Shown: positions 1 to 6,843 of the stretch, piece after piece
Layout: each line of letters starts with the position of its first letter
Position numbering within the stretch: the stretch's first letter is position 1
NCBI GenBank assembly: GCA_947474445.1
Contig: CANJJY010000146.1
Location: forward strand, 1-10,211
From: Oligoflexaceae bacterium
GTDB lineage: Bacteria; Bdellovibrionota_B; Oligoflexia; Oligoflexales; Oligoflexaceae
Length of the DNA stretch: 10,211 bases
Direction: 5' to 3'
Translations under genes and position numbers: made by a program
The notes under the pieces: model-generated
The model's database searches: none
Seen by the model: the letters and a program-made list of their open reading frames with translations, nothing else
Told to the model about the DNA's origin: nothing

Positions 1-676
1 CAGCTGACGCCTGGCGCGCCCTGGGTTTCTCGAGTAGCACCCCGACAAGCTCCTTGAGAAGAGCCGGCGACTCCCCACGGAGCAAAGCCCGGCACAGCGT
101 TTGCCAACTACCATCGACCTGCCTAAAAGTGGCAATCCGACTGTGTGGAACATCGCCGTAACGAGCCCTCTGCGTTTGATCCCAATGGCCGAGAAAATCA
201 AAGAGGTAAATCAAACCTTCATAGGCAGCCCGGATAGTCGTTCGCGAACGGAAGGCGCCGAACAACTCAAACCCCAACTCTTCCAAAACCTCAGGATGGG
301 TCGTGAAACAGAGGCTCAAGTCACCCTTGTCTTCTCGCTTCATGCCGAGGTAGGGATACAAAAAGTAGAAGGCACCCGCGACATTGAAACGGGGTTTATG
401 CTGCTGAATCAGCTCGTTCTCAAGGAGGAGCGCTTCTCTCTCATCCGCACAGACCTGGTGCTGGAGATTCACGGCATGTTTGACGATCTGCCGCATCTTG
501 CGCTGCGACTTCTTTCGCTTCGCAAGGCGATACTGAGCGAGCCTTCGCCTCAGGTTTTTGGCCTTACCCACATAGATGACTGCGCCGGTCGCATCGGTGA
601 ACAGATAAACGCCAGGATCCTGCGGGAGGGATTTGCCCAATTCCGATCCAAATTTTTTGTCGAATTCTAAGCTCAT
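1..676 (-). CDS. GIY-YIG nuclease, UvrC N-terminal-like (partial, C-terminus outside window)
   Basis: The frame is open from an ATG at 676-674 to the left edge of the window, so 225 residues are visible and the C-terminus is missing. Residues about 19-100 form a GIY-YIG nuclease domain of the UvrC type. The visible motifs are PGVY (21-24), IYVG (34-37), the arginine run NLRRRL (41-46) and EALLLENELIQQHKPRFN (81-98), with E86 as the expected metal-binding glutamate. In UvrC this domain makes the 3' incision during nucleotide excision repair. After residue 100 the sequence no longer follows UvrC closely: there is a YPYLGMK stretch, but the Cys cluster expected in full UvrC is not visible. A short, UvrC-related stand-alone nuclease (Cho-like or similar) is therefore as likely as true UvrC. 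No clear Shine-Dalgarno sequence precedes the ATG, and the frame stays open upstream into the end of lepA, but there is no better start codon. It lies downstream of lepA on the same strand with a gap of 97 bases. Confidence 0.82.
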   Translation of the reverse strand, partial: MSLEFDKKFGSELGKSLPQDPGVYLFTDATGAVIYVGKAKNLRRRLAQYRLAKRKKSQRKMRQIVKHAVNLQHQVCADEREALLLENELIQQHKPRFNVAGAFYFLYPYLGMKREDKGDLSLCFTTHPEVLEELGFELFGAFRSRTTIRAAYEGLIYLFDFLGHWDQTQRARYGDVPHSRIATFRQVDGSWQTLCRALLRGESPALLKELVGVLLEKPRARQASA

Positions 677-730
677 GGGGTCGAGTCTAAGACATTGAGG
701 CGGGAAGGGCCATGAAAATGCTGAAAGAGA

Positions 731-760
731 CAGGCTCTGTCGCGTTCGACCGCGAGCCTG
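731..760 (-). terminator. Hairpin after lepA, possible weak terminator
   Basis: The arms CAGGCTC (731-737) and GAGCCTG (754-760) form a perfect 7-bp stem, and inner GCG/CGC pairs can extend it. It begins 14 bases past the lepA stop codon. On the minus strand it is followed by TCTCTTTCAGCATTTTC, which is only moderately T-rich, so any Rho-independent termination is probably partial. Read-through into the GIY-YIG gene remains possible. Confidence 0.4.
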
Positions 761-773
761 CCCCTCAGCACGA

Positions 774-2579
774 TCAATCGTCGTCGAGGCTGAGGATGGC
801 AAGAAAGGCCGTCTGTGGAATCTCCACGTTGCCGATCTGTTTCATCCGCTTTTTACCTTCTTTTTGCTTCTCAAGGAGCTTTCTCTTCCGACTGATGTCA
901 CCACCGTAGCATTTCGCCGTCACGTCTTTGCGCAGAGCTGAGATCGATTCCCGCGCAATGATCTTCGAACCGATCGCAGCTTGAAGGGCGATGAGGAACA
1001 TCTGTCGAGGCAAAAGCTCTTTCAGCTTCTTACAGATGACGCGGCCACGACCATCGGCCGTGCTTCTATGCGTGATGCTCGCCAAGGCATCGACCTTGTC
1101 GCCGTTGACCATGATGTCGACCTTGCAGAGATCGCCAGGCCGGTAATCGATGACTTCATAGTCCATCGAAGCATAACCGCGAGAGATACTCTTGAGCTTG
1201 TCGTGGAAGTCGAAGATCATTTCGTTCATCGGAAGTTCGTAGATGATCTTCACCTTCTTAGCGTTGGTGTACTCCAATCCCTTTTGTATCCCGCGCTTTT
1301 CCTGCAAGATCTTTAGAATTCCACCGATGAATTCTTCCGGCGTATGGATGGTCATCGCCACATAGGGCTCTTGGATCTCTTCGATCGCCGTCGCTTCGGG
1401 TAGCTTGGACGGGTTTTCGATCAGGAGATTCTCACCCTTGGTCGTCCGCACCTTATAGACCACGGTCGGTGCCGTGAAAATCAAATCGAGATTGTATTCG
1501 CGCTCGAGACGCTCTTGGATGATGTCCATATGCAGAAGACCGAGAAAGCCGACGCGATATCCAAAGCCAAGGGCCTGTGAGACTTCCGGCTCTATCGTCA
1601 GCGACGAGTCGTTGAGCATCAGCTTTTCGAGCGAATCCTTGAGATTCTGATAGTCCGAGGAATCGACCGGAAATATCCCGCCGAAGACCATCTGCCGGGC
1701 TTCTTTGAAGCCGATCAAAGGCCTTTTGTCAGGGTGGTTACCATCGGTGATGGTGTCACCCACCTTGGTATCGCGCACCGATTTGATGGAGCCTGTGACG
1801 ATGCCGACCATGCCGCTGCTCAGCGTCTTGACATCGATGAGCTTCGGCGTCAGCTGGCCGATCTTGAGCACTTCATAGGTGTTCTCGCTCGACAGCATCA
1901 TCATGCGTTGACCCTTGGTCACGCTGCCCGAGAAGACGCGGATCAGCGAGACAGCGCCGAGGTAGGAGTCAAACCAACTATCAAAGATCAGAGCACGCAG
2001 CGTTTCGCTGTTGTTATCCTGCGGCGGCGGTACGCGGGCGACGATCGCCTCGAGAATATCGACGATACCAATACCGGACTTCGCGCTCGCGAGGACGGCA
2101 TGCGTGGCGTCGATGCCCAATTCTTCCTCAATTTGCGCCCGCACACCTTCAGGATCGGCGCTGGGCAAATCGATTTTATTGATGACAGGAATGACTTCGA
2201 GATTGGCGTCGATCGCGAGATAGACGTTGGCCACCGTCTGCGCTTCGACACCCTGCGCAGCATCGACGACGAGAAGGGCTCCTTCGCAGGCGGCCAGGCT
2301 CCGTGAGACTTCAAAGCTGAAATCCACGTGGCCGGGCGTGTCGATGAGGTTGAGGTGGTAGATCTTACCGTCCTTGGCCTTGTAGTTCATCGTCGCCGTC
2401 TGGGCCTTGATGGTGATGCCCCGCTCTTTTTCTATGTCCATACTGTCGAGGACCTGGTTGGTCATTTCACGCATCGTGAGAGCCCCCGTCGTCTCGATCA
2501 GTCGGTCGGCGAGCGTTGACTTGCCGTGATCAATATGGGCAATGATGCAGAAATTACGAATCATTTTAGGGTCTTGCAT
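774..2579 (-). CDS. lepA: Elongation factor 4 (LepA/EF4), ribosome-associated GTPase
   Basis: LepA is a translational GTPase related to EF-G. It acts on ribosomes in the cytoplasm, in back-translocation and in initiation or 30S biogenesis. All landmarks are present when counted from the chosen start: the P-loop AHIDHGKST (14-22), RGITIKAQ (53-60), DTPGH (80-84), NKID (134-137) and SAK (165-167). The LepA block LGFGYRVGFLGLLHMDIIQE (337-356) follows. The LepA-specific C-terminal tail ends with CYGGDISRKRKLLEKQKEGK (557-576) and KRMKQIGNVEIPQTAFLAIL. Length is 601 aa, close to the E. coli 599. The reading frame extends upstream to 2699 in a region overlapping the divergent lipoprotein gene, with no family similarity there. 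The ATG at 2579 (MQDPKMIRNF) or at 2564 (MIRNF) fits the family. Neither has a good Shine-Dalgarno sequence, and 2579 is chosen on length. The usual neighbour lepB (signal peptidase I) is not present. Confidence 0.97.
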   Translation of the reverse strand: MQDPKMIRNFCIIAHIDHGKSTLADRLIETTGALTMREMTNQVLDSMDIEKERGITIKAQTATMNYKAKDGKIYHLNLIDTPGHVDFSFEVSRSLAACEGALLVVDAAQGVEAQTVANVYLAIDANLEVIPVINKIDLPSADPEGVRAQIEEELGIDATHAVLASAKSGIGIVDILEAIVARVPPPQDNNSETLRALIFDSWFDSYLGAVSLIRVFSGSVTKGQRMMMLSSENTYEVLKIGQLTPKLIDVKTLSSGMVGIVTGSIKSVRDTKVGDTITDGNHPDKRPLIGFKEARQMVFGGIFPVDSSDYQNLKDSLEKLMLNDSSLTIEPEVSQALGFGYRVGFLGLLHMDIIQERLEREYNLDLIFTAPTVVYKVRTTKGENLLIENPSKLPEATAIEEIQEPYVAMTIHTPEEFIGGILKILQEKRGIQKGLEYTNAKKVKIIYELPMNEMIFDFHDKLKSISRGYASMDYEVIDYRPGDLCKVDIMVNGDKVDALASITHRSTADGRGRVICKKLKELLPRQMFLIALQAAIGSKIIARESISALRKDVTAKCYGGDISRKRKLLEKQKEGKKRMKQIGNVEIPQTAFLAILSLDDD

Positions 2580-2666
2580 AACTACTATGAACTCATTGTG
2601 TGCGGGACATTTAAAGAGAAAGCTACTTTCTGACGATCCCTCTGAGGTAGCCCCGGAGGAAATTAC
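2580..2666. promoter_or_regulatory. Divergent intergenic region between lepA and the lipoprotein gene
   Basis: These 87 bases separate two divergently transcribed starts and must hold the promoter for at least one of them. I could not find a convincing -35/-10 pair on either strand. The only clear signal is a strong Shine-Dalgarno sequence, GGAGG at 2655-2659, seven bases before the ATG at 2667 on the plus strand. It fixes the start of the lipoprotein gene. Confidence 0.45.
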
Positions 2667-3074
2667 ATGCAGCACAGGTCTTGCCTCAATCCATTTCACT
2701 GGACGCGAGCCGCCTTAGGCCCAGCCTTGTGGTTAAGCATATCTATCTTAGGGGTCGCATGCGTCTCAACCGAAAAAACCCCAGAAGTTGCCGTCGCACC
2801 TCCTCCGACGCATTATGTGCTCGAACCCGGACCCCTGCAAAAAGGCGATGATCCCCTCCCCGATCTGACTCCTATCTACGTCCGCATCTACGCGGGGGAT
2901 CAGATGGTAGAGAAAAGATTGGCTTATCGCGCCTGGGACTTCAATAAAGACGGCAATTTCGACATGCTTGAATATCTGGATGCCCAGGGTCAGGTGATTC
3001 GTCGCTCCTACGATATGAATCGCGACGGTCGTGTCGATATTGAACAAGGCGCTCAACTGACACCTTCCCCCTAA
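2667..3074 (+). CDS. Small probable lipoprotein with two EF-hand-type calcium-binding loops
   Basis: This is a 135-aa protein whose start is fixed by GGAGG seven bases upstream. Residues 1-31 look like an export signal: basic residues up to R14, then a hydrophobic stretch (15-31) ending LGVAC, with C32 as candidate lipidation site. The lipobox is imperfect, because the leucine sits at -4 and glycine at -3, so type I cleavage is possible instead. A Pro-rich spacer (44-70) follows. Two loops match the EF-hand spacing. The first is D91-F-N93-K-D95-G96-N-F98-D99-M-L-E102. The second is D116-M-N118-R-D120-G121-R-V123-D124-I-E-Q127, with Gln instead of Glu in the last position. They are joined by a short linker, so this may be one paired calcium site, as in dockerin-like or thrombospondin-type repeats. 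The protein family is not recognised. Envelope location and calcium binding are inferences. It precedes the uvrA-like gene on the same strand with a 92-base gap. Confidence 0.8.
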   Translation: MQHRSCLNPFHWTRAALGPALWLSISILGVACVSTEKTPEVAVAPPPTHYVLEPGPLQKGDDPLPDLTPIYVRIYAGDQMVEKRLAYRAWDFNKDGNFDMLEYLDAQGQVIRRSYDMNRDGRVDIEQGAQLTPSP

Positions 3075-3166
3075 GTTTTACCCGTGCAACAATCTCCTCC
3101 CTGTGACTACGGAGACAGGATACTGTGTTCTGTGGCGCATGCGCAACTGAGCTTGAGGAGGCTGTC

Positions 3167-5992
3167 TTGTCTGACTATGAGGAAAACATAGAGCTGCAGG
3201 GTGTTCGGACGCACAATCTCAAGAATTTAACTGTCGAATTCCCTCTCGGAAAAATCACGGTCGTCACGGGAGTCTCGGGCTCGGGCAAGAGTTCGCTCGT
3301 CTTCGATTCCCTGTACGGTGAATCCTATCGTCGTTACGTCGAGAGTCTATCGAGCTATGCTCGCCAATATCTCAAACAAATGACCAAGCCGGAAGTCGAT
3401 GAAGTCTTAAACCTCCCGCCGGCCATCGCCGTGCGCCAGGCTAAGTCGGGTATCAATCAACGCTCTACTGTCGGCACGATGACAGAACTCAACGATGTGC
3501 TGCGGATCATCTTCGGCCATCTCTCGCAGATCATCTGCTGCGGCAAACCCATCGTCAAAGCCAACGGTCCGCTGATAGCCACGCGGGCGCTGGGGAAGTG
3601 GAAGGATCAACGCGTTTTGATTCTCGCTCCCCTGGACGCTTGGGGTAAACTCAAAGGTGCGGAACTCAAGGCCCAGATCGAAGCGCAGGGTTTTACTCGC
3701 TGCTGGGTCAATGGCGAAGTGAAAAAAATTGAAGATATCAAGGTCGCCGATCTGAAGAAGAGTCTGATCGTCGTCGATCGACTGCAAGCGACAGAAGACA
3801 ATCGCGCGCGATTGATCGAAGCCTCAGAGCTCGGCCTCCGCTTAGGCCGCGGCGATACCGTTTTGCGCGGTGAAGCTGGCGATGAAGAGCGCTTCAGCAA
3901 ACATCTCAAGTGCACGGCCTGCGGGACGGAATATCTGGAGCCCTCGCCGACCCTTTTCAACCACAACCATCCTCAGGGTGCTTGTGAACAGTGCCAAGGC
4001 TTTGGGCGCATGGCGATCAAGGATCGCGGGAAGATCATTCCCGACCTCACGTCCAACCTTCTTTCGGAAGGTGTGGCCCCCTGGAATTTCGGCGAACACA
4101 GCGCGTACTACCGCTGGGCCAAGAAAAGCGCTCAGACGCACGGCTTCGATCCGGCGAAGCCCTTTAAGAACTACACGAAAGAAGAATGGAATTGGCTATA
4201 TACCGGTGATGCCAAAGGCCAGTTCGATGGCATCGATGGTTACTTTCGCTTCCTCGATAGCAAAAAGTACAAGGCTCACTACCGTATCCACGCCTCGCGC
4301 TTTACCACCTACGTGATCTGTACCGTCTGTCACGGTCTGCGTTTGAATACGAAGGCCTTAGCTTGCCAGATTGAAGGCAAGAATTTTGCCGATTTCGGTC
4401 GCCTTTCCCTCAGGGAGTTGCATGATTGGTTTGTTGCGACCGAGTCTCGGCATCAGCGCGAACGTCTCGCAGCCGCCGTCGATGAGGGCATTCAGGAAGG
4501 GCTCGTGCGGCTCGCCTATCTTCTCAAGATGGGACTCAGTTATCTGAGTCTCCTGCGCAGCGCGCGTACCCTCTCGGGAGGTGAGATTCAACGTATCAAT
4601 ATGGCGAGAAGTCTGGGCAGCGCTTTAACAGGCACTCTTTTTTGTCTCGATGAGCCGAGCGTCGGCCTCCATGCGCGCGACAGCGTTCATCTGCTCGAGG
4701 TCGTGCAGGAGCTGCGCGATCAAGGTAACACCATCGTCGTGGTCGAGCACGAGAAGACCTTGATCGAGGGCGCCGAGCATCTGATTGAAATAGGGCCAGG
4801 TGCCGGACATCTCGGTGGACAGCTGGTCTTTGCGGGTGATCCCAGTCAGCGGCAACAGAAAACAATCGAATGGCCGCGCGGCCGCACCCCGAGCAGTAAC
4901 GATCGCTTCCTCGAGCTCTCCCATGCGCGGACGCACAATCTGAAAGATGTCAGCGTCAGCTTTCTGCTCAGTGGCCTCAACGTCGTGTGCGGTGTGAGCG
5001 GGAGCGGTAAGACGAGTTTGATTCGGCACACGCTTTATCCCATGCTCTGTCAGGCCTTAGGCCAGCCCCTCGATGAGGAACTCGATGAATCGATTCAAGC
5101 GGAGCACCTCGGTCCACCGGCTGCCATCAAATCGTTGCATGCCGTTCATTTCGTCAGCCAGGAAGGAATCGGTCGCTCGACCCGTTCGACGATAGCGACC
5201 TATCTCGGACTGTTCGATGAGATTCGTAAATTGATGGCGGCGACTCCTGCCGCCAAGGCTCAGGGTCTCAAGCCGGGATACTTTAGTTTCAACGTTCCGG
5301 GAGGCCGCTGTGAGAACTGTAAGGGCCTCGGCTATGTGATCGAGGATTTATCCTTTCTCGGAGAAATGCCGGTGAACTGTCAGGTGTGTCAGGGCAGACA
5401 GTTCACGGATGCAGCGCTCGCGATTACTTACAAAGAGCGTTCGCTGCGGGAGATCCTCGCACTCACGCTCAGCGAGGCGCGCGCCTTTTTTTACGATCAT
5501 ACAAAGTTGGCTCAGGCCCTCGATCAGATTATCAACATGGGTCTCGGTTATGTGACCCTCGGACAGAATACCTCGACCTTTTCTGGAGGGGAGGCGCAGC
5601 GGCTCAAACTCCTGCGGCTCATGCTCGACGCCGCGGACAAGAAGCCGAGCTGCCTCATTTTCGATGAGCCCTCGACCGGTCTCAGCGACTTTGATGTGCA
5701 TCAGTTGCTTCTGCAACTCCTTCGCCTGCGTGATGCGGGGCATACTCTGATCGTCGTCGAACATCATCTCGGCTTGATTCGAGCTGCCGATTGGCTTATC
5801 GAGTTAGGACCAGAAGCAGCCGCAGACGGCGGATCCATCGTCTTTCAAGGACAGCCAGAAGGTCTGCGCCAATCGACGGACTCGCGAACTGCGCCATTTC
5901 TCTTTCATTCAGCGAGGAACGAGGGTGAGCAAACACGAAAAGTCCGACCAGCCGCACGTAACCGTCAAGACTCTGCAGAAGCGCAAGCTTGA
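3167..5992 (+). CDS. uvrA: UvrA-family ABC ATPase (excinuclease ABC subunit A or paralogue)
   Basis: UvrA is the dimeric ATPase that detects bulky DNA damage and loads UvrB. From the TTG at 3167 the protein is 941 aa, close to E. coli UvrA (940). The first ATPase half has Walker A GVSGSGKSS (35-43), signature LSGGEIQR (469-476), Walker B LDEPSVGLH (494-502) and H528. The second half has GVSGSGKTS (609-617), FSGGEAQR (805-812), FDEPSTGLS (832-840) and H866. Zinc cysteines are C249, C252, C273, C276 and C715, C718, C738, C741, and CTVCHGLRL (385-393) is also present. The span between the first Walker A and the first zinc site is long enough for a UvrB-binding domain. Normally conserved motifs differ: QSPIGRTPRSNPATY reads QEGIGRSTRSTIATY (665-679), and TGLH in the second half reads TGLS. 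This suggests a paralogue (UvrA2-like) rather than the housekeeping protein. The start is set by GAGGAGG at 3155-3161, five bases before TTG. A GTG at 3125 would add 14 residues. The 3' end overlaps panB. Confidence 0.93.
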   Translation: MSDYEENIELQGVRTHNLKNLTVEFPLGKITVVTGVSGSGKSSLVFDSLYGESYRRYVESLSSYARQYLKQMTKPEVDEVLNLPPAIAVRQAKSGINQRSTVGTMTELNDVLRIIFGHLSQIICCGKPIVKANGPLIATRALGKWKDQRVLILAPLDAWGKLKGAELKAQIEAQGFTRCWVNGEVKKIEDIKVADLKKSLIVVDRLQATEDNRARLIEASELGLRLGRGDTVLRGEAGDEERFSKHLKCTACGTEYLEPSPTLFNHNHPQGACEQCQGFGRMAIKDRGKIIPDLTSNLLSEGVAPWNFGEHSAYYRWAKKSAQTHGFDPAKPFKNYTKEEWNWLYTGDAKGQFDGIDGYFRFLDSKKYKAHYRIHASRFTTYVICTVCHGLRLNTKALACQIEGKNFADFGRLSLRELHDWFVATESRHQRERLAAAVDEGIQEGLVRLAYLLKMGLSYLSLLRSARTLSGGEIQRINMARSLGSALTGTLFCLDEPSVGLHARDSVHLLEVVQELRDQGNTIVVVEHEKTLIEGAEHLIEIGPGAGHLGGQLVFAGDPSQRQQKTIEWPRGRTPSSNDRFLELSHARTHNLKDVSVSFLLSGLNVVCGVSGSGKTSLIRHTLYPMLCQALGQPLDEELDESIQAEHLGPPAAIKSLHAVHFVSQEGIGRSTRSTIATYLGLFDEIRKLMAATPAAKAQGLKPGYFSFNVPGGRCENCKGLGYVIEDLSFLGEMPVNCQVCQGRQFTDAALAITYKERSLREILALTLSEARAFFYDHTKLAQALDQIINMGLGYVTLGQNTSTFSGGEAQRLKLLRLMLDAADKKPSCLIFDEPSTGLSDFDVHQLLLQLLRLRDAGHTLIVVEHHLGLIRAADWLIELGPEAAADGGSIVFQGQPEGLRQSTDSRTAPFLFHSARNEGEQTRKVRPAARNRQDSAEAQA

Positions 5993-6749
5993 AGGTCAAA
6001 AGATCAGCATGGTCACGTGTTACGATGCCGCTTTTGCCAGCCTGATCGAAAAAACGGCGATCGACATGGTTTTGGTGGGCGATAGCCTTGGCAACGTGAT
6101 TTTAGGACTTAAAGATACGATACCCGTGACGATGGAGCATATGGTCCACCATACGGCGGCTGTCGCCCGGGTCTTGCGTCGACCCATGCTCGTCGCCGAT
6201 ATGCCCTTTCTCTCCTATAACATCTCGATCGAGCAGGCTTTGCGGAACGCGGGTCGCTTGATTCAGGAGGGGGGAGCACAGGCGGTGAAGCTCGAGGGAG
6301 GTGCGGCCATCGTACCCCAGGTCAAAGCGCTAGTCGCCGCTGGTATCCCTGTCGTCGGGCATTTGGGTCTAACGCCGCAGAGCATACACACGCTGGGCGG
6401 TTACAAGGTGCAGGGTCGCGGAGCGCAGGGTGATGAACTTTTGGCTGATGCCCAGCTCCTGGCCGCAGCTGGCGTCTGTGCCTTGGTTCTCGAACTGGTG
6501 CCGCAGCCCTTAGCTCTCGCGGTGACGAAGGCTCTGAGTGTGCCGACGATAGGTATAGGCGCGGGTCCCGAGACGGACGGACAAGTGCTGGTTCTGCATG
6601 ATTTACTGGGTTTCAATGGCGAATTTACTCCAAAATTTTTGAAAAAGTATGCTAATTTGGGGGAACTTGTCGTACAAGCGGTAAGTCGATATGATGCGGA
6701 CGTGAAAGAGGGACATTTCCCCGGTCCCGAACACAGTTTTCAATCCTAA
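5925..6749 (+). CDS. panB: 3-methyl-2-oxobutanoate hydroxymethyltransferase (ketopantoate hydroxymethyltransferase)
   Basis: PanB transfers a hydroxymethyl group from 5,10-methylenetetrahydrofolate to 2-oxoisovalerate, giving ketopantoate. This is the first committed step of pantothenate and CoA synthesis, in the cytoplasm. The protein is 274 aa, a normal length. Visible motifs are SMVTCYDAAFA (28-38), VGDSLGNV (51-58) with metal ligand D53, ADMPF (91-95) with D92, KLEGG (122-126) with K122 and metal ligand E124, GHLGLTPQS (145-153), catalytic E190, IGIGAG (209-214) and DGQVLV (218-223). The GTG start at 5925 has GAGG seven bases before it. The next in-frame ATG (codon 29) would remove the first strand of the barrel, so the 68-base overlap with the uvrA-like gene appears real and the two genes are likely co-transcribed. 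PanC and PanD are not in the window. Confidence 0.96.
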   Translation: MSKHEKSDQPHVTVKTLQKRKLEGQKISMVTCYDAAFASLIEKTAIDMVLVGDSLGNVILGLKDTIPVTMEHMVHHTAAVARVLRRPMLVADMPFLSYNISIEQALRNAGRLIQEGGAQAVKLEGGAAIVPQVKALVAAGIPVVGHLGLTPQSIHTLGGYKVQGRGAQGDELLADAQLLAAAGVCALVLELVPQPLALAVTKALSVPTIGIGAGPETDGQVLVLHDLLGFNGEFTPKFLKKYANLGELVVQAVSRYDADVKEGHFPGPEHSFQS

Positions 6750-6765
6750 CTTTGAACTTTGCGAA

Positions 6766-6807
6766 GAGCCTTGGGTCCCTGCTGAAGCGAGAGCAGCGAC
6801 AGGGCTC
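6766..6807 (+). other. Imperfect hairpin between panB and dnaJ
   Basis: GAGCC (6766-6770) pairs with GGCTC (6803-6807). Further in, TCCCTGCT (6776-6783) pairs with AGCAGCGA (6792-6799) with one mismatch, leaving a purine-rich loop and a small bulge. It is not followed by a T-run on either strand, so it is not a typical Rho-independent terminator. It could be a regulatory leader structure of dnaJ or a Rho-linked end for panB. The A/T-rich stretch after it (AAAATAATAA, 6809-6818) might hold a -10 element, but I see no matching -35. No CIRCE heat-shock operator is visible. Confidence 0.4.
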
Positions 6808-6843
6808 CAAAATAATAACCTTTGATTCACGGACATAGCAGCG

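Noticed and set aside
101..670. 189-codon plus-strand frame
   Set aside because: It lies antisense to the minus-strand GIY-YIG nuclease gene, which has recognisable UvrC-type motifs; the plus frame has none.
2580..2699. N-terminal extension of lepA by 40 residues
   Set aside because: The added residues have no LepA similarity, have no ribosome binding site and overlap the start and ribosome binding site of the lipoprotein gene.
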